Positions 44,401 to 59,400 of a DNA stretch of 64,000 nucleotides are shown here, piece by piece. Made by a program: the position numbers and the translations under genes. The notes below the pieces were generated by a model. It saw only the letters and a program-made list of their open reading frames with translations, ran no database searches and was not told where the DNA came from. Within the stretch, counting starts at the first letter, position 1. Each line of letters starts with the position of its first letter. This stretch comes from Lanius collurio (lineage: Eukaryota > Chordata > Aves > Passeriformes > Laniidae), in assembly GCA_020086605.1 (NCBI GenBank), contig JACBWW010000021.1, forward strand, positions 3,442,803 through 3,506,802. Reading direction: 5' to 3'.

Positions 44401-47400
44401 CTCAGACATTTGTCGTCCCAGCAACATATTTGGGGAAAAATTCCTCAAGAGAAGAGAAACAAAGAACAGAAGGGGAAACTCCCCAAAACCCCAACACATG
44501 CCAAACCTAATATGAGCAAATTAGGCTTCAGCAATCTTTAGTCCTTAGTTTCTTCTAAACAAAATCTCAGAGCCAATATGAAATTTCACTTTTCTTGGAG
44601 CACACTTGTACCCTCCACACTATTTATGGTAGATAGCAGCAGCAGCAGGAGGTGGTTGATCTGATGACAGAAATGAAAGCCCTGTACAGGAGTGAAAGAA
44701 TTACCAAGGTAGATTCCTGAAGGAAGAGTTACTGTCTAGCTTTCAAAAATCTTGGCTATGAAACTGAAAAGTATCATTTTGTGTAGTGATTTACTTTTTC
44801 TATTTAAATGATCCTCAATCTCATTTACCTATATGCTTATGCCAGACCAATTAGGTGAATTTTTTTTTCTTCATTTGGATCTTCTGTTTTATGAAAGAGA
44901 CTAAGAAAACGTCACCTTCATTAGACAGTCACAATAAAAACTTCAAAATGTGTTTCTGTTCTGGTTTTTGTTTTTTGAAATCACTGAAAATGTCTTCATA
45001 CATGTGAGGTGTGATGTGGCCTGATTATTCTGAATTCAGGAAGTTCATAAAACTCTCAGAAGTACTTAACAAGAGCCAGCTAATTTCAGTTTTTAAAATA
45101 AATATTAGGTGAAGTACAGGAATGTGTGCTTGTTTAAGGAACAGTGTTGTTCAAACCAATGAATTTTTAATAGTGGAGAATTGCAGATCTTGATCTCTGG
45201 ATCTAAAGGAAGTGGTGTGTGGGTTTTTTTGGGCTTGAGTGTGGGTTGGTTTCTTTGGGGTTTTATTGCTGAGGTGTTTGTTTTGCTTTTGGTTTTAAGT
45301 TGGTTGGTTGTTTTCGTTGGTTTGGGGTTTTGTTTTATCTTAACTACTGCTCAATATTGTCCATTTTGGAGTGATAGTTTCCTCTTTTCCCTGGAGTGGT
45401 GTTAGTTGAACTCCATGTTTATCCAGAAGAGGTGGATAACTTGAAACAGGTAGAGTTAGAGGTTCCTTGGTTCTACAGACTTAAAATTGTTGTACCTACA
45501 ATATTACACATGCTTCTCTTTTCCCCTCCCCTTTTTCTGTTTTAGGTGAAATTGTGGTGAATGAAGTAAATTTTGTAAGAAAGTGCATTGCAACAGACAC
45601 AAGCCAGTATGACCTGTGGGGCAAGTTGGTTTGCACTAACTTCAAGATTTCCTTTATTACGGATGACCCGATGCCACTGCAGGTTGGTTGTTGCTCACAC
45701 GGGTACATCAGGACAACGAATGGGATAAGTGAAATTATTCACACTGGGATTCTGTCTCATATCTGATATAAGTGAGTGCCTTCTAAGCAGGCTGAAGGAT
45801 GAGGTTCCACTGTCCTGTTCTGAATGTGTTGCTATTCCACCCCTTCATTGAGAGTATCAGAACAGAGTGAATTTGTATGGAAGTACATCCAGCTCCATTT
45901 AGCTCTGTGTGTGGAGACTTCCCTGGGGAGTGGTTTTACAAAAGGCAGAGCAGGAATTATACACGGGTACGTTTCTCCTTGAAGGGGCTGTTTGCAAATG
46001 TTCCTTGGACTAGACAAGTGTCAGATCAGCAAAGCTTTTAATGTGGTGGAGATTTATTGGTGTTGCTGATGGAGGACAAAGTAACCATGAAATGAGTTTT
46101 CCTTGAAGCAACAAGAAAAGGGGAGAAGACCTCGTTTGTCTTTGTCAAAGCAGAACTCATGACATTCAAAACCATGATCTGTTTTTGGACAGCACAGCAC
46201 ACAACACTGTTTGGAAATCCTAGTAGTGAGCTGAGTTATTTTCAGTAGAGTTTGCACTTCCATTTGGGGCTTTTAACAGAAATGTTTCATTAACTAAGGA
46301 TATGTAAAGCTCTGAAAGTAGATAGATGCTTATTCAGTAATGGTTAGGAAGTTTGACCAAAGTTACTTCAAAAAGTTAATTTTTAACATGAAGTAGTTGT
46401 CAAAACTTATCCCTGAAAGCAGAATTAATATTTTTGTCTTTCTATGTTTACAAAAGTAATAATTGGGGATTCCTTATATTCCATATATATATTTTATACT
46501 TCAAATTGTATTGAATTTCTAACAGTAATTTTTGATACTAATTCAGTAAATTCAGTGCAAATAGGGAGATTATTTTATATTCCACTGGGGTTTCTAAACT
46601 GTTTGGTGTGCAGTTCAGCAGTACAAGAGAGCTATTTCCACAGCCTCTAATTAGCTGTGAATAGGCAAGGGTGGTACCTGTCAGAAAAGCCTAGGCATGC
46701 CTGATTTTTATCGTAGTTTCTTCAAAGTTGTGCTGTACATCTGGTTGCAAACTGCAGAACTGCAATTAATGGCTGTGAGTTCATGTGTTTCAGAAATTCC
46801 ATTATAAAAACCTCCTCCTTGGTGAGCATGATGTCCCACTCACATGCATTGAGCAGATTGTCACAGGTACGTCAAAAATAGTTGATATAATGACAGACTT
46901 TGTTCTTACTCAGTTCAAAACTGTTAACTACCTGTTAAGTTCTGCAGAATTGTTGACACTTGACGTTTTATGTCATTAGTCTTCCCTGATTTGAAGTATT
47001 TGGTTTATTTAGAATTAGGATAAAAGCCTTAAATGCTGAATAAATCTTGACGTGCCAGAAGACTTATTTATTTGGGTCTTTATATTATTGGCTTTAAATT
47101 TGTAACTGCTGTACTGAATCACCCGGTGTTGTAGGAAGAGACACCTGTTATAGCAGTACAAAATTTTGTTAGCGAAATTCTTACAGTGAACCATCTGAAT
47201 CTCTGCCATTGAAATACAAAAAGCACATAGCTTAGACAATTAGATAGAGCTGGGATTTCTGACAAGAGAAATGCTGTAGTTTTCAGTTCTCTAATTCTTA
47301 GCAAGTTAATAGCTGGTGATCCTCAAAAGCCTGCAAATGGCAATCAACATCTTAATGTGAAGAAACAAAATACTTCCTGTGGAGAACCAAGTTTTGATTT

Positions 47401-50400
47401 GTTGGATTCTTTAGGCTAACCTATTTGTTAAGAATGTTTTTCATCTTGTAATTGTAAAGTTTCATAAAAGGGATAATTTTTCAAATTTTGTTTATGTCAT
47501 GGGCTGTTAAATACTTGGTTTTCTGACTGTAGCTAATCTAAATTATTGGTTATAAATTTTCAATGCCCAAAATTGGTTGTGATCCCTGTGAAAAGATTAA
47601 TGTGTATCTGAGGAAGAACATGATGAAGAAATGCTATTTTTTAAAAAACAAAGAGGTGCTATTGACCTATTATATTGTCTTGCACTAGCCCACATTTGTT
47701 GCTCCTTTTCTAAAACATGAGGTTTACCCTAAGTTTAGCAAGTATAAGCTTTTGCTAACAGGAATGAACAGATTTTCTACATCAGTCAAAATATTCTATT
47801 AAATAAAAAACTTCTGGTAGCAACATTACTGTTGAGCCAATCTTGTGTTTACTTACAGAACACAGTCCAATAACTTTGTCTCTTCTTTGCAGTGAATGAC
47901 ACCAAGAGGAAGCAGAAGGTCCTTGGTCCCAACCAAAAACTTAAGTTTAATCCAACTGAATTAATAATTTATTGCAAAGACTTCCGTATTGTCAGATTTC
48001 GTTTTGATGAAGCAGGTCCTGAAAGTGCAAAAAAGGTATTATTATCTTCTTATGAAATCCTACCCTGCAGTCATTACATGTAGCAACAGCTGTGCTGATA
48101 AGAACATTTTGTACTATTATGTTTTGATAGAGAAGAGGGGGGAAGAATTGCAAATCATTCACATTCTGTTACAGGAGACTATCTAGACATTTAGAGTTAA
48201 AACTAATAGGGAAAAAATTTAATGTGATGTATTAACTGTTTCTTATCATATAAGATAAACCTGTATTTCTTGCCATATCTGTTATACTTTTAAAAGTTAT
48301 TAATTTATTAAATAAGTCTTTTTAAGGACTGGAATCAGAATGCTGCATTGCAGCTGTACAACAGATGTTTGCATTTTTATGGAAAATGTTTCAAGCTTTG
48401 ATAAATTTTCTGAAAGTCGTAAGCTTAATTTACGCAGAGGTTGAGTGTACTGCCTTATGGATATCCCTAATTGTGTCACACAGCAAGTTCTCCAACAGGC
48501 TCTTGGAATCACCCTTTTGTCTGATCTACATAACCCTGGGCTTGTTCTCAGCATTTCCTTAGAAGAGGCTTGTGCCCCCCTTGACAGGAGGAATAAAGGG
48601 GCCCTACGTTGCTGGGGATTTCCTTCCTTGCCCGTTTGTGCCCCTGTTGCCCCGGTGTCAGTGCAGTGGTGCTGTGCTCTTTGGGCTGTGCCAGCCCAGG
48701 TGAGCTGTGCTGGGCAGGGCTGGCCAGGCTGCAGCGCCTGCTCAGCTCTCGGTGTCCCCGCACGGCTCCAGCTCCCCTGGCCTCCACGGCACTGTGGCGG
48801 GGCACAGCTGGCCTTTCGTAAGGAATGACCCACTTTGCTCTCAGAGCTTAACAATTCCCCTTCTCAGTAGGATCAAGTTTAGCCCTCTAAGTGCCAAGGA
48901 CCATCTGCCCAGGCCTAAGTCTGCGTGCAGTTACTGACCGAGTGACTGCTGAACAGCCTCAGCTCCTTTACTCTCCTGAAGATGCAGGAGCCCATAAAGA
49001 ACCATCCTGCTCTGGCCTTGCCCCTGTTCTGGCTGCCCCCTTGCCTGCTGCCTGTGCTGGTTGGAAACTTCCACATTTGGCAGTTTTTCAGCAGTCATTC
49101 CCTTGCACAGCTTCTCCAAAATCCCTCTGGAGCAGCCCTCTCCTGCAATATCTTTACAGGGACTGTTTGTAATTGGCTGTCGCAGCACAGGAGAGTGATT
49201 GGCCTGGAGGAGGAGAGCATAAACTCAGCATCTCATTAATGCAGCACTCCTTGTGGTGCGTTTTCTTATGCAAGAGCAAAGACTGAAACCCTTTTAGGAA
49301 GGCCCTTACATTAAGCATTTATAATTACGTGGTATAGGTGACTTCTTCTGATAGGAAGAACTGCTGGGTCTGGAGAACCAGAGCATGTGTGGTTATAGAG
49401 ATTTTGCTGGTGGCTACCAAAAGTGTAGCAACTGCCATTTTCAAATACCAGAATGTGCTCATTAGAGGAGAGGAAGAAAACTTGTACAAGTATCAGCTGT
49501 GTGGTTACTGTTGCAGTTTCCATGCATCAGGTAGGTTACCGCAGCTTTGTGTGGGTGTAGCACAGAAGCACTTTTACTGAAGGGAGATCAGGTTCAGCTA
49601 ATCTAATGTTTCCATAATAACATTATTGTTAGGATTAAAATATAAATGTATAAAACTGTGAGGTCCTTAGATCAGTTTTCCTGTATCAGGATTTTGCTGA
49701 AATTATTTTGTCATGCTGGTGAGCACATCTAGAGTGGTCTTACACAGCATATTGAATGGAGTTGTTTTGTTCTTTCTGATAATTAGCTGGCATGCTGGCA
49801 CCACAGTATGGAAAGATTTTATCTGGTTTCTGTTCCTGTCTTTCAGGTAGTACATATTAGCAAGGTTGTCCTGATGTTTAAAAACTGAAGACAGCGATCA
49901 GGCCTCCTTGAAGTTCTGAAGGGCCTCTTTAATCTGTATTTACATTCAGCTGTTTGTAAAAAAAAATTTATACCTGGAAATAACTGTGTGCATAACTTTT
50001 GTAGGGAAGACCACGACTTAAAGTATGACTCAGTTCTGATGTAAGGGGAGTCCTGCTCTTGGGCTGAGGGTGCATTGACCTCTGCCTGGGAGAATGCTGT
50101 GGGAGGGGGCTGACCATGGAATCCCGGGTTCAGGATGGAGGGGCCTGTGGACATCATCACCTGGTCCACCTTTCTCTTCAGACTTGCCAAAATTAGATGG
50201 GGCTGTAATTAAATGTCATCCTAGTAATACACAGGAATAGCACTCTAGAAATAAAGCCCTGTTAGGTCAAAACAAAATACCTGCCTACTAAAACATGCAT
50301 TTCAAAATACAGGAGTATAAATGTCTCTGCTTGTTGCCAGATGATCGCAAATGTTCTTTTTAGAGCAATAGTTATACAAAAACAATACCCATGGTAATTA

Positions 50401-53400
50401 ATGTTTAAAAACAAGCTTTAGGTATATGGAATAGTTAAAAGGAGAACAGATGCTAATTTTATGCAGTTAAGTAATTTGTTTCATGCATAGTTCTATGCAC
50501 GTAGTGGAAATACTCAGCAGCGTCCACTGACATAAATTAGTGTTGGCAAAGAGAGTGTAATCTGTTCCTAAGGAAGTGTTTCTATTTGCTGAACAGGGCA
50601 TAAGGGACAATAACTAATTAAGCTGCCTTACCAGAATAGAGATTATTTTGAGTCTCTCTTTGAGGGTCTCGAAAGATCCTCTTTCCAAGGATCTCTTTGG
50701 GTGCTGTGAAAAGAAGGATCCAAGTTTGAAGGCAAGCTTCTGATGAGGACAGTCTGACAGACTTGACCCATGGGTAATGTTGGCAGAACTCTTGGAGGTG
50801 TTTTTCTTTGCCTTTAAGCAGAAACACGTGAGAACACATTTGTTTACTTTTGGGTAAATTATTATGGAGAAGCTTAAAAATCAGTTCTATTAGAAAAATA
50901 CCCCCAACACTTGTTGCAGCCAATGCATGCTAATAAAATACTGTCTAAGCATTAGTCAGCCAGGTAAATATTTTCTTCCTCATTTTTATTAGTGGATATT
51001 TGGGAAGCAAGCGTTAAGGAAAAGTAGAAGGAATGGAAATTTGCACTCACCACTGTTTAGCAGTTTAATTTTGTTTTGTCTCTAAAATAAAGCAATAGAG
51101 TCTCCAAAGGAAGGAAAGCCAGATGGGTGTGGGAGGAAGTGGAGGATGGGGAAGCAAGGGTAAGCAAGTTGGGGAAGTCTTAAGTTAGGCAGTACAAAAA
51201 AAGAAGCATTTCACATTCCTTTGAGAAAAAGAATTATTTTGTTCCAAAAATGACAGCAAACAGTCAAACTGAAAACTCCTGCTATTTTTTAGGCACTGGA
51301 GTAGTTGACATTACACTGGGAAAATTAAATGTAAGAAAAGGTGAGTCTCTAGGTCTTCTGACTGTTAGGTGATGGCCAGTGTGTTGCCTCACCGTGCACA
51401 TGGATCTTGGCAGTGCCCCAGAGTGGCACACACCCTGTGCCTCCATGAGTATATCTCTATTTTCTCATCCCTTTCTCTTCTGGAACTCAGTTCATTTTTG
51501 AATGAGAGCTGTTTCAGAATCACATGCTCAATCAAAACAGAAGGAAAGTTTTTATCTCAAATCTTGTTTCCTGTGCAATCAAAAGTAGCCTTTCCTACAT
51601 CATAACACTTGGGATGGAGGGGAACATTTTCCTTTCCTAATTGTTATGAACAATAACATGAAACTAAAGAGTTTTGGACAAACGGTCCTGACCCTTCCTA
51701 ATGTGTTCCCCCTGCCTCTCCAACTCTATTACCTTGTTCTAATTGTTTATACAGATCACAAAATTGGTGATGTTTCAAGGCACGGGGAATGCATAAGATA
51801 CTGTCTTGATGGTCTTCAGAGGGGGTGAAGAAAACTTTCTTTAGAAGCATACTTAATCACAGAATCATAGAACAGTTTGGGTTGGAAGGGCCCTTAAAGC
51901 TCACCTCATTCCAGCCCCCTGCCATGGGCAGGAACACCTGCCACTACACCAGATTTTTCAGAGCCCCATCCTGGCCTTGAACACTTACAGGCACAGCCAC
52001 AACTTACCTGGGCAAAGGTAAAAGGTATTTTAAAAATAGAGATGAGTTTTAATAATTCTTTTAATACTGAATGCTTATTTTCCCAATAGGTTTTCCAGCC
52101 TAGGAAAATTGACAAAACCTGTTTGTGAGACCTGATCTAGTCCTGCTTGTGTGACTTTCTACTGCATGTGTCTGCTTGGGATAGGAATTGCAGTAGCAAG
52201 GGAAAAGAGCATTTTTCCAGAGAGTTCATAAGCCAGGAAAGTTCTTAAGGAGGGAGGGGAAATGCAGGGCTATGCTAATTTAGCACATCTGAAATGTTGC
52301 TGTTCACAACTCTCCTGCGAGAGCATTCACAATACTTTGGAGCTCTTGCCCTCGGTAAAATTCCTGTTGAAGAGGAGGGTGTGCCCTGAAAGTATCATTC
52401 ATTTTTCTCAGGGGTTGAACAAGGGACACTGACATAGGGAAATGGCTTTGTACTACGAGATAACTACAGCCATTGTGTTTACTGCTTTTAATAAATGAAC
52501 TTTCCAACAAGCAGCCTATTCTCTTGTTATTTGTCCCAGCCTAAATATCTTCAGCTTTACACAATTGTAAATTGGCTAGAATACCAAACATTTTTGAGTT
52601 TGATATGAGAACGCTTCCTGTAAAACATGTTTGTCTTCCAATTTAAGAGCGTTTTACTTATGGCCATAATCTGCTGAGATCTGTGGAATGTACTTGTCTG
52701 CTGAATCTCTGAGACAATAAAGCTATTATAAGAATTTAGTGAGGAATAAACAGAAAATTAGTATGTCTTTAGCACTTGCTTAGTGGATCTATGAGTGGAA
52801 TTTTTCTAAAATGTAAAAATAGAGACAGTAGCAGGATAAATCACTTTTTTAAAGAAGAGAAATAGGGGTACTGATGCTGTGGGTGGACTGTTTCACCCAT
52901 GCAATACCTGGTGTGAGTTACATCTATTCTATGGAACACCCAGAGCATTTTCCAGCTCCTGCTTTATTTAAAAGCACAACTATGGTCTCCTGTTTTTTGT
53001 GGGGGACTAGATCGGGATGGTTACTGTCTCCCCCCACCATTTTATCCTGCTTCACACAGCACACACATATTCTCTTTTTCAAATGTGGCAAGTAAATGAC
53101 AGAGATTTCAGCTGCTGCCTATTTAAAAATAGGTTTTACTGTATTTCTGTTGTGTCATTTGGAAACACGATGGATTTTTTTTTCCTGCAGTTTGTCCTGA
53201 AGCCTTGGGAGTAGATTAGCATAGTAAAAGGCTTTCAACTTTCACTCCATAAATAATGATGAGGAGTAGCTCTGCTAGAATCAATTAGTGTAGTGAAAAG
53301 CTACACAGAATAATGGAAATCAAAATGTGTATATACAGAGATTTCCATTTTGTTTCATTGTGAATGATAGCCAAAAGTAATCAGTTAGAAGTGGCCAAAT

Positions 53401-56400
53401 ATTGTTGAATTTGGTGTGTACACCGAAATCACAAGATGTAGTAAAATGTGCATAGCTTCCAGTTTTGTCATTAAAATTTTTATCAAATCCTGGAAATGAG
53501 CTTGTAAATGTTCATTTGGAAAGTCCTGCTACACTGTTTTCCAGGGACACTTGTACTGTTTGTGTTTTGGGGGGGATTGTCACCCCTGGAATGTTCTCTC
53601 TTCTCCTTTGCAGTTTCATTGTAGAACTGAAAATGTGGGGAGAACAGTTAAAGAAAACATTGTTCTAAGTCTTGACTGGAATTTTTTTGTTGGGGAATGT
53701 TTGTGAAACAACATTTTCAGCTCAAGTTAGTACACTGTCATTACTGGTTTTATAAATAATGAGGACCGTCCCCATCAAAAGCCAAAGTATATAAAAATAC
53801 AGTAAAGGTTCCAACACAATGTATGTTGCATGCAAACAATAATAGTACAGCAGCTTTCTCCATGCAGAGCTCAGCCAGTGCTGCCAGCACTGGTATTCCT
53901 TCAGTTCTGTGGTGCAAATCTTCCTTTTATGTCTATCACAATAAGGAAAATTTCCTTCATTAGCAGAAAACAAGATGAGGTGGGGTGTTGGGGTCCCGGT
54001 GCAGCAGCTGCTCCAGTGAGCAGGCTCCTCTCAGGGAGCAAGGGAGGAAGGCAGCCAAAAAAAACCCAGAAGCCCACAGCAGATGAAATCCCCCACAAGG
54101 ATGGCAGCCTCTCTCCCCCGAACCCAGAGAGGAAAAGCAACTCCCCCCCACCCCCCAGGTGAAAGAGAGTAGCCCCTTGGACCCCACCTTCCATGGCTAG
54201 GTCCTTTGTGTCCTTACTCACTCAGCCATTTGTGGTCCCAGCAACATGTACAGGGGAAAATTCCTCAAGAGAAGAGAAACAAAGAACAGAAGGGGAAACT
54301 CCCCAAAACCCCAACATTATTGATACCAAATTTTAGTTCAGGACACGCCTGAATTGTTGAAAATTGTCCTGGTAAAATTCCCTTATGTTCTTTCTGTGTT
54401 TTTCCCCTCTTCCCTTAACATTGATTGCTGACTGTTGTCAGAACAGAGTGCTAGCTTGGACCTTTGGAACTGACCCTGCATGGCCACTCTTAGGTTCTTA
54501 TGCTAGCTTGATAAGTACTCTTTTTATTAAAAAAAAAAAAATCAAAAGACTGATTTTTAGCTTTTTCACAGCTCTGCATATCTCACACTGTTACAATTAA
54601 GGGCAATCTTTTTTTTTTGTTTATATAGATATATAAATAACAGTAATAAATGTCTCTTTCCTAGGTGTGCCTTGCAATAGCTCATTATTCTCAGCCAACA
54701 GATCTTCAGCTTCTCTTTGCATTTGAGTATGTTGGGGAAATATATCATAATCCAGGTAAGGATGAAAGTACTTGGATTGTATGTTTTTCTTATTTTGTGA
54801 TATGTATTTTTAGTAAGACTTCTGTCCAGAAGCAGTGGCACAAAGCATTTGAGGTTTTCTCCAAGGGTAAAAAATCAGCTCATTCTGCACCCAGCCTCTT
54901 ACTTATGGTTATAAGTCATTCCTTGGGATAGACATTAATGACCAAAATCCAAAGAAATGCCTTTCCTGTCTGAAACAAAGCCAAACTGTGCCAGCATGAA
55001 TACTTCTATTTCTCAGCTCACGCTTCCACCCTCCTACTTTATGTCTCTGTTGGTACTCTGGGTACCCAGCGAATGTCCCATCAGGCAGGCTTGCTCACCT
55101 GCCCTTCTTTTGGGAATAAGTTTCTCTTCTGGTGGTATTGCAGGAGGATTTGTGCAACTTGGGACTCCATACCTTCTTTCCTAGAGGCTTACTAGGCAGT
55201 TCTTACCACTCAAAACCTCCACCACCCCTGCTGAGTTGGAGCACACCCTCTCTGCTCAAGGCCAATCTCCAACTGAACCTTGTCAGTTAGGTAAGCCTGC
55301 AAAGATGCCTTTGGAACTTGATTTCTAGTGTAATGCTGTGCGGTCACTGCTGAGTGTTCCCCAGCCAAGACACAGCTGAGAGCCCTCAGAGCTGTAGGGT
55401 GCCAAGCCTCCCCACAGAGCGTGCTGCTGCTGCTGCAGGGCTGTGGTACTGAGAGCTGAACTCAGCAGCTGGCACTAGAAACCACTGATCTGCCTGTTAC
55501 AAAACATGAACCTCTTGTGGAATTACAAGATCAGGCCTTCAAATTTGCAAAACGAGGCACGTTTTTCCTGCAGGTGCCTATGACTGCCCTGTGCATTCAC
55601 ATGAATAAGTGTGCGTGTGATTATGTTGCACACATAATTACATGTGGAATTTCTTACCTCATAAAGCTTGGGCAGTTATTAAGGTCCATGTATTTTCGTG
55701 GTATAAAGTATTAGGGAGGAAGCCAATTTGCCGATAAAATGCCAATAAAATGTTAGTATGTCACAAAGTTGCTTTTACTCTGTCCTTAAAATACCATTTA
55801 CTATATGGAAAAATACCTAGTGGAAGAATTACAGAAGGTGGGTATAAATGTTCCTCTGGAGCAGCAGACCAGAATGGCAAAGGAGAGCTGTTCTGCTGTG
55901 CTGCAGTTCCTAAGATAGTTTGAAATTCAGTTGGGTTGGGGTGTTCTTGTCGTTGTGAACCCTGGTGGTTGTCCCATAGATCTGTGACTTTGCTCTTGCA
56001 ATTCCAGTCCTGCTTAATGACTTTATTCCTGCTAATCCCAGCAAAGTAAAAGGTGAAATGCTGTCTTAGTGCTTCCTGAGGAACATAAAAAGCCTGCATT
56101 GCTCTGGTATATGTGTGTATTGTTTCTTTCCCAGGCTGTATTTGACAGTTATATATCCTGCCACTAAACAGGAAAATTTACTCTTTTTGTAATTATCATA
56201 TTTCTGTTTACTGTCTTTGAAGAACTACTTCAGTCTGATTTTAGTCCTGTTTTCTTCTGAAAAGCCTAAGTACTCAGAGTGCCAGTACAAGAATGAGGTT
56301 GATAAATACAGAAAGCAGAAACCACACAGGTTATGGGATGTCAGCAGAGCCGTGATGCTGTTCTGCTTCCTTTGGGCAGGCTCTTGCTAAAGCTCAGAGC

Positions 56401-59400
56401 TTTCATGGGGGAGGTAACAGTGCTGAATTTCAGTTTATTCTGCTTTCATCTAGAAATGTACTTCAAGTGTCAAGAAACAAAATGTAGTTTCTTTCTGGCA
56501 CAGCTGAGTGTCCCCTTGGCACCTAAAGGATGACCAGCAAAGGAGATCTTTCTGTACAGTAACAGCCTCTCTAAACTCCTGGTCCCTAGACACAAAATGA
56601 TCTTTTACTGTGGGTATAAATATAAATTTATATAGAAACTCCCATATTTTAACATGGCCTTCCATTTCTTTTATTTGCTGTTAATACAGCAGTCATTTGA
56701 AGTTGCTTATCTTATGTAAATTCTATTTTGCTTTCTTGACATGGTGCCTATTAAAGGGTAGACAGTAAAGGGCTCACATTTTTAAAATGTTGCAAACTTT
56801 GGCATATTGAAGAAAGAAATCCTGTGACTGGAGATAACATTTGTTCTTGAATATTAGTATGTCTTGGCTTCTATCAAGCAGCACAGCAGGCCAATTTGAT
56901 GTTGCTTTTCTATTGAAATTGCAGGGAAAAAATATACTACCATCTTCTTGTGTCATCAAGCTGTCATTAAATCACTGCTTTCTTGTAATACAACAATAAA
57001 TATAGGTAATACTAGTCCTGATGCTAATGGCTTATTTTTGTAATTAGGAAGGTAAAGAGTTTGATTTTTTTTTTAATGGGCATTGATGACTTTCCTTTTC
57101 CTAGCAAAGAAGGTGAATGGCATAGACCCAGGAGGTGGTGGTGGTGGCATCGGCAGTGCCAGTGGTCAGCAGACTCCTCTGTTTGAAACTTACTCAGATT
57201 GGGATAGAGAAATCAAGAGGACAGGTGCATCTGAGTGGAGAGTGTGCTCAGTCAATGAAGGTTATATGATCTCCACTTGGTAAGTGTCTCTTGGAACACC
57301 AGCAGGAGGGAATTGGGCTGTCTTGTCCTGTGCCTCCCACAGCTTCCATCCCACCCAAGTGGGCACTGCACCTCCTAATTGTGCTGCTCTTGGTAGAGGT
57401 CCCCAGATGAAAGATGCTGCAGGTCTTGTCCCTAAAGGAAATCTCTTGTCCCTAAAGGAAATGTCATGTTTTGGCATCTGTTGCTTTCATGCTTCTGTAC
57501 GTCCACGTGGGACACACGGTTTCTGACCAGAGTCCTCAGGGTTGTGCTGGCACCGCAGCCAAGCCCTCACACGGGACTGTGGCAGCCATGCCCAGGGGCT
57601 GCTCTGGGACAGCCTGACTGAGCTGGTGACACAGAACTGCAGCAAGAGGGAAGATGGTAAAAAACACAGGGAAAAGTAACCTTTTTTTATCATGTTTTTT
57701 CCACAAGCCTTCCAGAATATTTTGTGGTTCCATCTTCCTTAGCTGATCAGGACCTGAAGCTGTACTCCTACTCCTTCATTGGCAGGAGAATGCCAGTAAG
57801 TGTCCTCTTTGTTCTGGTACTGCTCCTGGTAACTGCACAGTATTCATCTTGGGGCTGTGGATGCCAATTATCAGAGTTCTGTGTGTAGCATTAAGTAAAA
57901 AATTTGTACAGAGTAGCTTTGACCTGCATTCTTGTGTTGTTCCTTGTGTTTTTTCCCTGTGTTAGTTATGGTCCTGGAATCACCCCAACGGGAGTGCCCT
58001 GGTGAGAATGGCCAACATTAAAGATGTATTGCAGCAGCGAAGAATCGATCAAAGGTAAATGACTGGTTGTGTTACTCTTTAATCAGAGTTGGGGTGACTG
58101 TGTGACACAGCAGTGGGTGGCAGTGGAGGGGACCCAGGGTGACACTGCAGTGTTGTATTGTGGGAACTTTGCAGAGACTGTTCTCTGGATGTGGTTCTGG
58201 CACAATTTTCATTCGAGGCCATTCCAGTTTCAAATACTGAATAACTTCTCATATTTTAAGGTGTGTTTATTTTTTAGGGGGCTAATCATTCAGTTGATGG
58301 GATTTATTGATAAAAGGATCAGATTTTCTGTAATACAGCTTACATTGGTGGATATTTTCTTACCTACTTCAGCAAGACAGTAAAAAAAACCCCTTCATTT
58401 GTGGCATTGGGAAATACAATTCTATAGATTTAGTGTCACAATGTACATGGTGTTTCTGTGAAATATTTGTCATTCACTGTCCTTATTGAAAGACTGAAGG
58501 CATTTAGTGTCTTCTGTAGGTAGTTTACAAGGTTGGTATTTTTGTTCTTTGGTTTAATTTGCAGGGTGACTTTTTGTAGTAGTGCAAACACCTGCATTGT
58601 GTGTTAGGCTGGAGCTCTCTGTTTTAGTTGAAACACTGTCAGATTTCCTGACTTCATAAACTTTATATATGTTCTCTTTATTTAGCATAGGTAAGTCTTA
58701 CTGAAAATGATGGAAAGCTAAAAACTGGAGAGGGTTATTTAACTGTCAGTCAGCCTTAGATTTCATTTCCCAAATGTAATGTTTTAATGATCCAGTGTTT
58801 CCATTTCTTTGTTTTGTATTTAGCAGACACCAAAAATGGTCAGTAGCTTTATGGAGGAGCAATATATCTCCTAAATATGAGCTTGCAAACTTTTTTAGAA
58901 TGAAGTGCATGTTGTAAGTGGTTTTAATTGCTTGCAGTTAAAGACAGTGTCATGTTTCTTGAAAGACTGTTACTTTCCTCTCCCACAATAAACCTGCTGA
59001 TTCTTCTCCTACAGGATTTGTAATGCCATAACTCGAAGCCATCCCCTGAGAAGTGATGTTTACAAATCTGACCTGGACAAGTGTCTACCCAACATCCAGG
59101 AAATCCAGGCTGCACACATCAAACTCAAACAGCTCTGTGTCAATGGTACGCTGGGCTGTCCTTTCATGGGGTTGGTTTTCCTGACATGCAATGAATTCCA
59201 ATCGACCTGGCTGACAGGGACTGTTACTGGAAGTTGTTCTGCAATGTAATTACTGTCCCTGTTGCAGAGCCTTTTGATGAAACTGAAGAGAAGTGGCTGT
59301 CTGCACTGGAAAACACTCGCTGGTTAGAGTACATTAGGTTGGTACCATTAATAAAATGATGTTTAGTGGGATGTACAAAGCATTCAGCACTGTAAATAAG

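Larger units (their letters stand above)
48036..54664 (+). other. MTMR10 intron 5
   Basis: A 6.6-kb intron. It holds a GC-rich patch at 48560-48800, the CR1 fragment at 51857-52016 and LTR-like element Y at 53986-54316. An AATAAA-containing stretch and T runs precede the acceptor. No exon was recognised. Confidence 0.55.
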
